Below, piece by piece: positions 38,196-49,578 of a DNA stretch of 64,000 nt. This DNA is from Linnemannia schmuckeri. Its lineage: Eukaryota; Mortierellomycota; Mortierellomycetes; Mortierellales; Mortierellaceae. The DNA is taken from positions 310,001-374,000 of the forward strand of contig JANATG010000001.1 of the NCBI GenBank assembly GCA_029449235.1, read 5' to 3'. The position numbers and the translations under genes are program-made. The notes below the pieces were generated by a model. The model made no database searches and was not told the DNA's origin. It worked only from the letters and a program-made list of their open reading frames with translations. Positions within the stretch are counted from its first letter, which is position 1. Each line of letters opens with the position of its first letter.

Positions 38196-40890
38196 ATGGC
38201 ACTATTGAGGAGCACACTCTGCAGTGTGTTGTTGTTCCTCGCTCTCCTGTTGAACCTTTCCTGCACAGAAGCCTTCAGGACTTTCATTGTACGCAAACTC
38301 TTGCTTCTGCAACTCGATTGATATACTGCGTCAAAAGAGAAACGACGATACCAATAGCAACAAGCACGCTTGCAGCCTCTTTTCAGGAACAAAAAAAACA
38401 TACTAAGCGCGTCCGTGTGTTTCCCAACTTCGGTCGGCTACAATAGGACAGCACGGGTATCAAGGATCAATGTAGCGGCATGTACGCGGCGACTCCAGGA
38501 AAAAATGACAGTGAAATTAAAGGTATGGTGCTCGATATTGTTGCTTTTGTCGTTGAAAATAAAAAGCAGCCTCAACGCCACTACAGCCTCAGTTGACGTT
38601 AATAATGTAATTGAACATAGTGCCAAGTGCTAATACTTGTTTATTTTTCATTTTACCTACTTATCGGGAATACGTTTACCAGTCGTCATGGACAAAGAGT
38701 CAGTCGGGCATGCAGTCGTTGTCGTCTTTGAGTGGAGCGACCTCAAGTATGTTGGAAAGGAGGACACCAACGGTGAAGTAAGTGCATTACATGATGTTTC
38801 AAACGAACGCCAACGGATAAAACCAAAACATATTGGCACAGCCGCCGAATCTTTTTTTAAAGCGAAGGGTAAAAACCTGACCATGCGCGACATCTTTATT
38901 TCGACCTTATTTAGAAAGTGTATATTTGTGACGCTCAGGCCCAAAAAGATGGACTTTGCACTGAGGCCCAACTGGGTCAGCCTATCATCGACACCAAGGA
39001 ATCGACTAGCATTGGCTGGGGTCCACTTGACTTTACTGTTGAAGAAAAGAAAGGCATCCAATACTACGATTACAAAGTTGAGCGGACAGGATACTACTGC
39101 GTGATTGTCTGGGCGGTCAATGTCAACGATCTGGATTCTTACTTTTCTGGAGTCCTCGAGTTCAAGAACAAGTACGGAACGCTGGCTGGATCCGACTTTC
39201 CCAAGCTGCCCGTGAGTGCTACTCTTTTGCATCCTTGACGCCCCGTTATTACAGGTGTGCAACGAAGACCGCCAACTTAACTTTACTGTCTTTTTCTTGT
39301 GGGGTAACCTTAGTTCTATGGTGCGTTGTCGTTGATCTATATGACCATCGGTATTAGCTGGATGATCCTCTGTGCCAAGCATTGGCGTGAGATTCTGACT
39401 GTCCAGCACTTTATTTCGGGAGTCATCTTTTTCTTGATGGTCGAGATGGCATTTAACTGGGGCTACTGGGACGATTACAACAAGTCTGGTGAATCCTGTA
39501 AGTACTTTGCTGCTCACTTTGCTGCTCACTTTGCTATTCATCCGAATGGTGGCATTTTTCGGGTTTTCCAGGTCCGACCTCTGACGCGACAGTTGTATTT
39601 CTTTTCATGGATTTGTGTAGCGGTCGCATTGTTGGTCCTCGTCTCCATCCTGAACTCTGGACGCAACAGTTTGTCATTGTTCATGCTGTTGATCGTCTCC
39701 ATGGGCTACGGTGTCGTAAAGTAAGTAAAGCGGAGTATTGAATCACCACAGCAGCATGATAACGTCAATCCTCAACTACTTATCAACGCTTCTGCTAACC
39801 CATTGTTGGCACGTGAACATATAGGCCTACACTTGGAAGCACTATGAAGAAGGTCATTATTTTGAGTTTGGCCCACTTCCTCTTTGGAATCATCTACTCT
39901 GCAGGAACCATGTCTCCTGTTGACGACGTGAGCACTATGATTGTGCTTATGGTTGTAGTCCCTCTGTCACTGACCATGACCAGCTTTTACATCTGGACTC
40001 TTCAGTCGTTAACATCTACGATTACTACCCTCAACTTGCGCCGTCAGACTGAGAAGGTTAAGATGTACACGCGTCTTTGGCGCCTTTTAGTCTTTTCGCT
40101 TTCGGTCCTTTGCGCCTTCTTTGTCTTCAACACTCTCAACTTTGTGAACATGGACCAGGAAGACTGGCCTGCTAACCACTGGCGCATCAAGTGGTTCCTC
40201 TTGGACGGCTGGCTGAACATTTTGTACCTGATTGTTTTTACCGTCATTGTCATCTTGTGGAGACCCACCGAGAACAACAAGGTAACGATCGTGAAATTCG
40301 TCTGGAAGGGAAACTTGATATGAAACACAACAGTAATAAGTGTCTATGTACGAGGAAAACCTAATTAATTTCAATTCGTTTATTTCCAACGTTAGCGCTA
40401 TGGAATCGAGCAATTGGAGACCGAGGACTTTGATGAGGTTGACGAGCATGCAGATCACAACAATGCTCGCGCAGCGGAATCAATGGGCTTGACTGGAATG
40501 AAGCTCCGTCCTCAGCGTCGCGACTATGAACTGGATGACGACGAAGCAGCCATGTTTGACATCGGTGAGGAGGAGGATGATGAGGAAGAAGATGATGATC
40601 GGGATGACGATGACATTGAGAGCGGACGCCGTCCGGGTGTTCAGCGCTTGAACTCTAGCAACGGAGGAGGAGGTTCTTCTTCTCGTGGCCCATCACCTGC
40701 TTACAGAGCTTCTCCTGTTCTTGGTTCTGCGTAAGTTTTGTTTGATGTATGGTGATTTCGAAGGTACTTGTATTACTTTCACTAAGTTACTGCGTTCTAA
40801 TGGTGTTGTTTTGCTTGTTTGTTTTGATATCATAGGGCTGAGGAAGCTGAGAGAGAACGAGTCCGTTTGGAAGTGTCCAAGATGAATTAG
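38196..40890 (+). CDS. GPR107/PTM1-like seven-transmembrane protein
   Basis: Exons: 38196-38288, 38447-38522, 38587-38619, 38683-38777, 38915-39211, 39314-39497, 39621-39720, 39825-40281, 40396-40730 and 40836-40890, giving 574 aa. A signal peptide (MALLRSTLCSVLLFLALLL) leads into a Cys-containing lumenal domain (DQCSGMYA, VVVVFEWSD, YICDAQAQKDGLC, GYYCVIVWAVNV). The lung-7-TM core follows (FYGALSLIYMTIGISW; VQHFISGVIFFLMVEMAFNWGY; SILNSGRNSLSLFMLLIVSMGYG; KKVIILSLAHFLFGIIYSAGTM and three more helices). The cytosolic tail is very acidic (about 40540-40620). By family it is a Golgi/endosomal membrane protein linked to trafficking. The 33-bp exon 3 and its weak GTGCCA donor were chosen for phase and may be off by one acceptor (38593). 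The acceptor at 39620 skips an in-frame open stretch and restores the family sequence. Confidence 0.9.
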
Positions 40891-41007
40891 ATCAGCACGC
40901 AGACACAGGAAGGCATACTAAATCCCTATTGCGGCGTACCACATTAAACATATCCGTCTCGCAAATGCAAAATACTATCATCGCTCTAATGACGCAATAA
41001 CTAGAGG

Positions 41008-42153
41008 CTAGAAGAATATGCCAAGGATATTGATGGTTGCTATGGCGACGGCAAGGAGGACAAAGCCCGTGGAAAAATGCCAGACAGGCCAGAGTGCAAT
41101 ATTGGCGCCAATGGTACCCAGTACCAAAGACATAGTAGCAACGCGGACAGGGTACAGGAGCTCTTTCTCCCAGTTGACATAGACTGTTGGCTTTTTGAGG
41201 ATCTTTGGGCGAATGAATTCGAGGTAGAAGAAGATTGAGAGCATGGTCGATAAGCACAGCAGGGAGAATGTCAACAGGTTTCTATAAAGAAGTGATGGGA
41301 AACGAAAGAGGTTACAGACCAGTTAGAGAGATTGAAACGACGCGTTTCTAAAGATCTTCGGTGCTTGAAGCAGCGAACAATGTCGTCCAACCGATACATG
41401 CGTTGAGGCTTTGCTACGTACCCTTTGATGCGCGAGTCGTTTCGGTAGATTAAAACGCCGACAGCATCATACCACCAAGCAATCAGGCCACCAATAAGGG
41501 TCGGCATGAAAGCCTTCCGCACCCGTTGGAGTAAAGGCCGTCTCGTCGTCGATCCGACTTTATAAGCGCCTGTCAATCCTCCTCTTTCCTGACCACGGTT
41601 CCCGCCCGTTCCATCCTCGTTCTCATTCTTGTTGTGACCATCACGGTATCCTTGAAGATTGGTCTGGTCGCCGTCGCCGTCGTGGTCTCCTCGTGCTACA
41701 TGTCCTCCCTGTTGCTGCTGTTGTTGTAGTTGGCGTCGTCGCATCATGCGGGCGGTTGCTGTCTTGGGGACGCCGCCTTGGATATCTGGACTGGCTTCTA
41801 ATGTCCCGTCTGCACGGGGTACCGTGAACGGTGGGATGCCTATTGTATTTCGAACAGCGTAGGGCCAGTGAATGAAGGGTGTGAGAAAAATCTCGTAATC
41901 TCATATTGACGCAGGGTGAAGGTCGTCAGTGCTTTTAGCGTGCCATTGGATTGGTGCTTGAAGGGGGTTTTTGGGTTTGCTGTGTGTGCGCTTTGGCGAC
42001 GTGTGTGGGAAGAGTGGACGTGAGAGTGAGGGAAACAGAAAAAAAAAATGTACCGTGGACGGTGTTGTTGTTCCCGCCGGATTCCTGGTCGAGCCTTGCG
42101 TCTAGCCTGGTGCGGGTGTCGAGAGCTGCACTGTCAGAAATGTGTTCGGACAT
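41008..42153 (-). CDS. Four-helix membrane protein, unknown
   Basis: Three exons, 42153-42054, 41899-41422 and 41281-41008, close in phase to give 283 aa. The N-terminus is hydrophilic (MSEHISDSAALDTRTRLD). DYEIFLTPFIHWPYAVRNT follows, then a Gln-, Asp- and Gly-rich low-complexity linker, then four likely membrane segments: FMPTLIGGLIAWWYDAVGVL, LLTFSLLCLSTMLSIFFYL, VATMSLVLGTIGANIALW and STGFVLLAVAIATINILG. The second and third are separated by a basic loop KKPTVYVNWEKELLYP. I do not recognise the family. It is convergent with the GPR107-like gene and divergent from BCS1 with 243 bp between starts. Confidence 0.8.
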
Positions 42154-42396
42154 GAGGGAGGTATTTTGTGTCTGGAGTGATGGAATGAAGAGTGAAGAAG
42201 AAAAGGGCGCAAAGGAGCGCCCAAAGCGGAAGAAATATGTGCCCCGCCCAAACTGTGACAGCATTCTCAGAAAGAGAGACTTGACTACTTTTGGAAAGAA
42301 GGGGGAGGCGGAGGAGGAAAAAAGAAAGATCAAAAATCTCGACAGCATACTCTTCTCATTCTTCACATTCACGACACAACAATCCCTGCGCCCTTC

Positions 42397-43799
42397 ATGT
42401 CACACCTGCACCTGGGCAGGATATCCTCGGCAGTCGCCATGGTCGGCATGAGCGGAGGAGCCAGTGCCGTCGCCACAAGTCACCCTTTACTCCTCACAAC
42501 GGTCTCCAGAGGAGCAACTTCTAACATAGTCACAACAGCAGCATCAAGGGGTTCTCCGTACTTTCTTGGTAATGGTCTTACACTGGGCAGGAACGCCCTT
42601 GTCGGAGGATTGGCATTGGCAGGACAACGGAGTTTTGTCTCCCTTCCCGAGGGAGCTCAAGAGGTCGGCAAGATGGTCTCCAACGCCGCTGATAAAATGG
42701 GCCTTGGCGACAACCAGGTACATACACCTTGTAGTCTTTCACCCTTCGTCTTGGCATATGTGGATATAGAGTGCTATGTGAAAATCTAATCTTGCTTTAC
42801 TTTTTTTTTCATGCTATTTCCCAAGTTCGCGGCAGGAGGTTTCCAGCTGGCGTTGATCGGTGGTATTTTGGCCGGTATCCGTGTTCTGGGCTCGCATGCT
42901 ATCGAGTATCTCAAGAAACAAATTGTCGTCTCTGCTGAGTTCGATTCCCGCGACGAATCTTACAGTTGGATCTTGGTACGTAGGACATTCTCTCCATGGC
43001 ACCCTTGTCAAATAATTGAACATGATGAAGCACATTCAGCATCTTTGCTGACGTGTTTTTTCATATATTGTTTTCATGCCAACGTAGAACTGGTTGAGCG
43101 ATCATCCATATTCGAAGAGAGCTACACAGTTTTCCGTCTCGACAACTATCGCTAGAGGCGCACAAAAGATTAATGGGTAAGGACCAGCGACTAGCGCGCC
43201 ACACGTCAATCGGCAGAGGACTGATTGTTATGACCCTACTCACATATGAATTTCCTTTCTGGGCATTGCCTTTCATAGCGAGGGTGGAGACGGCGCAGTT
43301 GCTGCCACATACTTTTTGCCTGCACCCGGTAGGCACTCAACTCAGCGCGTGAAGGTTCGTTGTTCCCGCGTGTTCATATTACTAACTGTTCATTCTTGAC
43401 TGACACCTCACGATAGGACTGCATTTCTTTTGGTTCAGGAACCGTTTGCTATGGGTAAGTAAATATCCTTAGGGGTACACACTAACGAAGATGGGAGGTT
43501 TTTTTTTCATTTGACGCGTTTTCTGTGTCTCTAACTTGTCATGTAACTACCATTGATCAAACGATACAGATGTACAGAGAACGTGTTCGGCCTACAGGTG
43601 CTACAGTAGCAACTTCAGGATCTCCTGTCGAGAACATCACCATCAGCACCCTTGGGCGTTCACGCGAGTTGATCCAATCGTTGATCCTGGAAGCTCAGCG
43701 CAAGTTTATTGACCGCGACAAGTCCCGTACTGTCATTTTTGCGGCCGACCAGTACGGAAACTGGAGGCGGACCAAATCTAGACCAAAACGGTATGTCCT

Positions 43800-43835
<36 letters not shown>

Positions 43836-44059
43836 GTCTCTGCTGCTAGGAAATTTTCCAGTATTTGCGAATTGAGATGCTAATTCGGCACATCCATCGT
43901 TATCACTGATAATAGACCACTGGATACAATTGTTATGGACCCAAAACTGAAGAATTATATTGTTGACGACGCCAAAGAGTTCTTTGCGAGCGAGAGCTGG
44001 TACGCTGAACGAGGCTTGCCCTTCAGACGCGGAGTAAGTTATCTCGCCATGTCTTTGTC

Positions 44060-44100
<41 letters not shown>

Positions 44101-45296
44101 CGTGTACAATTGTCAGCCAATATATTTGCTGACAAAGATCATATTAATTACTATTTTTTTTAGCTATTGCTGTACGGATCACCAGGAACAGGAAAGACAT
44201 CATTTATTCACGCTCTGGCCGGAGAACTGGGTCTAAACATCTACGTGGTCAATCTGTCGAGCAAGAACTTGACGGACGATACCCTTTCGGAACTGGTCGC
44301 GGATACACCTTCGAGGTGCCTGTTATTGATCGAAGATGTAGATGCGGCGTTTGTGCAGAGAACATCCAAGGATGCTGCTACTGGAATTACTTTCTCGGGA
44401 TTATTGAACTCTGTCGATGGTGTCTCAGCTCAAGAAGGACGTATGCTTTGTATGACCACCAAGTATGTTATCATATGCAAAGCAGTTTTGAAGATGTGTC
44501 CATGTATTTTGATTCCGGTAGCTTAATGTATTAATCATTGACTATATCTTCACAATCTCTGAATGACAATAGCCATTTGGAACGTTTGGACGAGGCGTTG
44601 ATCCGCCCTGGCCGTGTTGACATCAGGGCCAAACTTGGAAAGGCTACTCAGTCTCAAGCTGCAGAGCTGTTCATCAAGTTCTTCCCTCAGCCCATTGAGT
44701 CTATTGATCCTCTGTCCAGCTCAACTGAAACTACCGCCGCAACACTGCCACGTTCAGGACGACGCCAATCTGTAGACTACAAGGGCGACGATCTCTCCTC
44801 CTCTTCCACCACCGCCTCTGGAGAGGCATCCCCCTTGCTTTCTGAAAAGCCAGGCTCGCCCGCTTTGTCATCGTCTATCCCTTCACCATCTTTATCGAAA
44901 CCAGGACGGACCCGGGAAGAAATCGAGCGGATGGCAGCACAGTTCTCAAAAGTGATCCCGGACCAACAGTTCTCGATTGCACAGCTGCAGGGGTTCTTGA
45001 TGGGTTACAAAAAGACTCCCGAGCTAGCTGTCAAGCATGTCGACGAGTTTGTTCGTCAGGCCGGAAGTGCTGAAGTCAGTGGAACTACCAAGATTGGATA
45101 CGACGATGATGCCAATAACGAGGACGATGACAACCAGGAGGGTGCTGCGACTGCGATAGGGAAGGGAAAGGCGATTTCTGACGATGGCAAGGATGAAAAG
45201 CAAGATTATTATTGGCAGGGAAGTGAAGAGCAACAGAAGGAACGGAAGGAGTTTCGAGAGGAGAAGGAGCGTGAGAGAAGGGCTAGTTTGAAATAA
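42397..45296 (+). CDS. BCS1: BCS1-like mitochondrial AAA ATPase
   Basis: Nine exons: 42397-42717, 42826-42975, 43088-43176, 43279-43328, 43417-43454, 43570-43790, 43916-44033, 44164-44462 and 44573-45296. Phases close exactly, giving 669 aa. The N-terminus has a targeting-like sequence rich in Ser/Thr/Gly and a helix (FQLALIGGILAGIRVLGSHAI) like the inner-membrane anchor. The BCS1-specific domain follows (NWLSDHPYSKRATQFSV; GLHFFWFRNRLLW; LDTIVMDPKLKNYI). The AAA module has Walker A YGSPGTGKTS, Walker B CLLLIEDVDAAF, a second-region signature SGLLNSVDGVSAQEGR and HLERLDEALIRPGRVD. By family it translocates the folded Rieske protein into complex III. The C-terminus is about 150 residues longer than in yeast, Ser-rich then acidic/charged. 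Confidence 0.95.
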
Positions 45297-45336
45297 ATAA
45301 ATTACCCCCGAAAAAGCGCTTTACTATATATCCATT

Positions 45337-47307
45337 TCATTTGGTTCCTGGCTTCTTGAGCTGAAACCCTCCAATCTTCATTGGCTTGAAGCCTCCAATC
45401 TTAACAGGCTGGAATCCACTTGGGCCCGGTGCGGGAGCGGAATTACTACTGGCACCACTGTCCCCTAAGGTCGCAGATCCTGGCGCCCCTTGTGGTTGTG
45501 TGGCTGCACTTTTCGCTTCTTCCTCGTCATCGTCGTCCATGGACTGGAAACCACCCAGTTTGACAGGTTGGAACCCACTAGCCTTGACAGGCTGGAACCC
45601 ACTCGACTTGACGGGTTGAAATCCTCCCAACTTAACTGGCAGGAATCCTGCTGACCCTGTTCCTACTCCTGTCCCTGGTGGGCCTGTTGATGCTGATATT
45701 GGCTGAGTTGTGCTCACTGGAGTTGTCGCTGTGGCATTACTGACAGGCTGGAACCCGCTTGATTGCACTGGTTGGAAGGCACTGGCCTGAACCGACTGGA
45801 AACTACTTTTGCTGTTGGTGTTGATCCCAGAAGGTGTAACAAGCGGTTGTTGGGAAATAGTTCCGCCACTTCCTCCTGCACGCTTCATGGCAGCTTCCTG
45901 CATCTTGGCCAACTCACGCTCTTCCCGCTTGCGCTCCTTTTCCTTGATCTTGCTTGTCGTCTGAGCCGCTCCCGCACGACTCGTGTCCTTCATCTCCTTG
46001 AAGCGCTGTTCGCATTCGAAAGGGAAATATATCGATCGTTGTGGTTAAAAATCAAGTGTGTTCTATAATTCAAGTCAAGCATCATTAAGAATATCCGTGT
46101 CAGATAAAGGGATATTTGTTGTAGAAGTACCTTTTTGTGGTTGTGATCATATGAAGACAGATGAACTTCATAATCTGAGATACGTTCATATTGCTTGTCA
46201 CAGAGAGCACAATAGAAGGCTGACTTGACCATCGTCAGTTCAGCCTGAATTGCCTCATTCTGTTGTACTTGGAGCTATTGTTTCATTGCACCAAAAAGTG
46301 AATGACGCGTCAGCTTCCCTGTGAAAGCTTGATTCGAACCATTTCCTATCCTGGACGTATGCAAACAGGCACAAAAAAAATACCTCGCGTTTGGACTTTT
46401 CAGCCTCTGTTTCCTCAGCCTGCCGTTCAGCCTCCAGAGTCTTTCGTTTGGCAGTTGTAGAGTCCGCCCACCAGATATCAAGCGCCTGTCGTCCAATTCC
46501 CAAAGAATCCTGTTTCCGCTCAATCGGAATCGGTGTTGATCTTCCTATAGTAACATGAACCAAAGTAGAAAGACAATCGAGGTTTAATTGCTTTGTTCAC
46601 AGCACAATCGAAAACAAAAGCACAGATTAACAATTTCTTACAAGCACAACAAAAGGCGAATTGAGAGAGTGAGAGAGAAGAGACTTACCGGAGGCATTGG
46701 CGCCTAGACCAGTTCCAGCTTTCCATCCCATTTTGAGCAAGAGCTTGTATCCGACATTGGATTCTGGAATGTGGGTCTCCATGTCGGCCGCTTCGACTCC
46801 ATAGGCTCCATCATAGTCGTCCATAGCAATATCGCCATCTTCGTCAAAGTCATAGTCACGATGACTGCTCCTTCTGCTGCCGGTGTCGTTTTCGTCGTCG
46901 TCGTAGCTATCAGAGTCCGAGCCATCATTTGGACGGGACTTTGCTCGGATTGCGTCTCTTGTCTAGCAGTAGGGATAATGATAAGAGAGAGAGGCCAAGG
47001 GCGGAGAAAAGGGAAGGGAGAGTGATAAGACCAAACGAAGACTGTCTGACGTCGACGCTTTTCATCCTTAATGGATGAAGGAATGAGAAGGGATGGAGGA
47101 AGAAGAAGAACCTACGCTGGCGAGTTCTTTAAGTTCTTGACGGTAGAAGCGTTGTAGCTGCTGCTGTTGCTGCTCTGGCGGTAGTTGTTGCATTTGCTTT
47201 GTGGATGTGAATGTAAATAAGGGATCAAAAAAAAAGGTATGAAGAGATGAAAGAGAGAAAGAGGCACGAAATGTGTTCAGAGTGTCGACTTGTTCCTGCG
47301 AGGCCAT
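45337..47307 (-). CDS. G-patch and C2H2 zinc-finger protein (GPATCH8-like)
   Basis: Exons on the minus strand: 47307-47116, about 46956-46689, 46544-46384, 46274-46131 and 46005-45337, about 477 aa. A Gln-rich start (QLPPEQQQQQLQRFYRQ) is followed by an acidic segment (SDSDSYDDDEND). The G-patch domain (SNVGYKLLLKMGWKAGTGLG then GRSTPIPIERKQDSLGIGR) spans an intron. A Glu/Arg coiled coil and a matrin/U1-type finger (FYCALCDKQYERISDYEVHL..HNH) follow. The C-terminal region has at least seven repeats of the form (S/G)GFQPVK. G-patches activate DEAH helicases, so an RNA-processing role is likely. The exon 1/2 junction is uncertain: TAG|ACAAG breaks phase, while GAG|ACG, or AAG|AG with a GTTCTT donor, keeps it. 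An in-phase GTCGAC..AAAG intron inside exon 1 is also possible. Confidence 0.85.
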
Positions 47308-47418
47308 ATTCACTCAGCCACTGACTGCTATTTTTGGGCGAAAGTGCCACTTTTTTTTTTTTTGTTCCTCTCTCATTCTTTGAACTGTTCAGACTGCCTT
47401 TTCATACACAATCACATC
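47308..47418. promoter_or_regulatory. Short bidirectional promoter between G-patch gene and MZT1
   Basis: Only 111 bp separate the two divergent start codons, so the promoter must be shared or overlap the leaders. It holds TTTTTGGGCGAAAG, which loosely resembles an E2F/MBF site, and a T12 tract. The site assignment is weak. Confidence 0.5.
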
Positions 47419-47995
47419 ATGCAGGACGCTTCACGAGAACAACAACAACAGCAACAGCAGCAGGAGGCACGGCAAGCCATGGACAGTAAGAAAACTCATA
47501 AACAAAAACTGCATTCATTCCATTAACAAACTACACCTTTGAATCAACCCGCCAAGGCACACCTTCAAAAGGCTTATAACTGACCTCGAACTCCATACCT
47601 ATGCTCCACCTTCATACTTGATAGTCCTGACAGAGATGTCGTCGATTCTCAATACGGGGCTTGATAGGGAGACGCTATCGGTCTGTGTGTCCCTCTGCGA
47701 GTCCGGCGTCAACCCTGAGGCCTTGGCAGTACGTTCCATATCTATGTCACTCACGAGTTACAACATCCATTTTTGTTACTTCAGCTCGGTCGAGCAGTAC
47801 CCAATTGACGCGTCAATCACTTTTATTTCTCTGCTCATAGGCTGTCATCAAGGAACTTCGCCGAGAGAGCGCCTCCACAAGAGTAAGCGACACACATGCA
47901 CACGTATACAAAGCGTCATTTAGCTAATATTTGGCCCCATAATTAATCGTTGGACTTATTTCACTTGTCCACTTTTCTAGGCCCCATCAGCTTGA
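47419..47995 (+). CDS. MZT1: MOZART1 / MZT1, gamma-tubulin complex small subunit
   Basis: Four exons, 47419-47485, 47625-47728, 47841-47882 and 47981-47995, close in phase to give 75 aa. A Gln-rich leader (about residues 8-20) precedes the MOZART1 core: ILTEMSSILNTGLDRETL, VCVSLCESGVNPEALA and AVIKELRRES. MZT1 proteins of animals, plants and fission yeast are about 65-85 residues and share this three-helix core. By family it binds the N-terminal regions of GCP proteins and activates gamma-tubulin complexes for microtubule nucleation at spindle poles. The last exon is only 15 bp (APSA and stop). No single open frame shows the gene; it appears only after splicing. Confidence 0.95.
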
Positions 47996-48284
47996 GGACA
48001 CTGCAATGGATCAATTGATGGAATGGCAGGGATGTTGACAACCGAACCTACAGCAAAGTGCGAAGGACACGGCGTAGGACTACTAACAAAGGATATATGT
48101 ATGAGGATGGCTGGGACATCCTCAAAACACACGCACACACACACCAGGCTCTCTGAACTCATACCTGGATCTCTGGACTTCAGCACACAATAAATCAAAA
48201 GCACGACAGACAACTCTCATATTTCAAAATTGACCATGTATTTAAATAAGTGAACGGTATAGCAGCGTATGAGAGCGCTATGAC

Positions 48285-49312
48285 TTAACGGTACCAAGAA
48301 GTCAAGGCGATACGCTCTTCAAAGGCAGGCATGACAGCATGATCCATGACTCCGCTCAAGAAGACAACACAACGAGCCGCCAAGGGCGCAATGTCGATCT
48401 CCTTCTCCTCCTCATCGCCCATCCCCTTGTCAAAGATCCTGAGCTCGCCGCCGTTGCCTTGCTTCCAGTCTGGGTTAAAGTACACAATCGCCTATATTGC
48501 CAGATGAAAACAGCAAAGATGAGAAAATGGGCCAGCCATGAAGACATGCATTGAAAGATTGACGAAAGAAGATGGAATATCGAGGACTTCAAAGTAAGAG
48601 CACGTACGGTGACGCGGCGCTGATCAACATCCTCCTTATCGTCCGTAGGGAAAGAATCCCGATGCCTCTCATAATGACTTGAATCCGGAGGGTAATACGC
48701 CAACTGATACTCGGCCTGTCCATGGAGATGCACAACCTTAGCCAGATCCTCATGTAACCTCCCCGAGAACCAATCGACGCACTCCTTCAACTCTGGCGAA
48801 ACCTCCAAAAACTTGGAACCCGGTGACACCCAGATCGTGTAATCTCCACGAGCGTTACCCTCTCTGAAGGGGTCATCCTCCTCGTTATGCTTCCCACTGG
48901 CTTTATCCATCTTCCCGGACTTGAACATCTCGGTCGCCCATTGACGGACGGATTGGATGGTGGTGAGGGGGAGGACGTTGTTGAGGATGGTGTATCCCTG
49001 ATGGAAAAGCTCGTTGGCGTTGTCCGAGGTGAAGACTTTGAAGGTTGAGGAATTGACGTCAGAATTAAAGAGCTCTTGGGCGAGGAGGAGAGGGGGCATT
49101 GAGGCATCCAAATGACCCAAGAGTTCCATCTCGGAGATCTCTTCAACTTCTTCTTCCTCGTACTCTTCGTTCTCGTCGTATTCGTAGTCGGAGGGGAGAG
49201 ATTCGACATCGTCGCCAGGGAATGGGGGCAGGTCTGAGGTCTTTGATGTCGCTGCGGCGTATTTCAGGATCCTGTTTGCCAGTGCATCGTCGTGTGAATC
49301 TGAATTGTCCAT
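48285..49312 (-). CDS. EGLN/PHD-type prolyl 4-hydroxylase (2-oxoglutarate Fe(II) dioxygenase)
   Basis: Two exons, 49312-48608 and 48491-48285, join in phase 0 to give 303 aa. The N-terminal third is acidic (ENEEYEEEEVEEISEMELLG). The catalytic double-stranded beta-helix follows: YQLAYYPPDSSHYERHRDSF with the HxD iron ligands (HRD), RRVTAIVYFNPDW, GGELRIFDKG, and then VVFLSGVMDHAVMPAFEERIALTSWY with the distal His ligand and the Arg that binds 2-oxoglutarate. This order and the FNPDW..GGELRIF and HAVMPA..RIALTSWY signatures are most like EGLN/PHD oxygen sensors and Dictyostelium PhyA. In those families the substrates are HIF-alpha or Skp1. No nuclear-hormone or MYND domain is fused. The substrate here is unknown. 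Confidence 0.92.
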
Positions 49313-49578
49313 GTTTGCTGAGGGTTGTGGTGGGGTTTGGGACTGGTCGGTCTGTCGGTGAAAAACTGAACGTACGAAGCAAAGAAATAAAAAAAGTTTG
49401 AATGGTGCGCACGCGAAAAAAGGGGGGGTTTTTTTCCCCTCGTCTGCAAGAGAACAAAGTGACTGCATATCTTGATTTTCTTAGTTTGTGTTTTGGGAAA
49501 GGAAGCAAAGAAGCAGAGGTTGATGATCAGACCACATAAATGGTCCTGTGAAATATAGTCGTTTCCTCTATCTCTCAG

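Noticed and set aside
39498..39620. Open frame through the seventh intron region of the 7-TM gene
   Set aside because: The intron happens to be open, but retaining it inserts 41 residues in the middle of a membrane domain; splicing to the TAG at 39620 restores the family sequence in phase.
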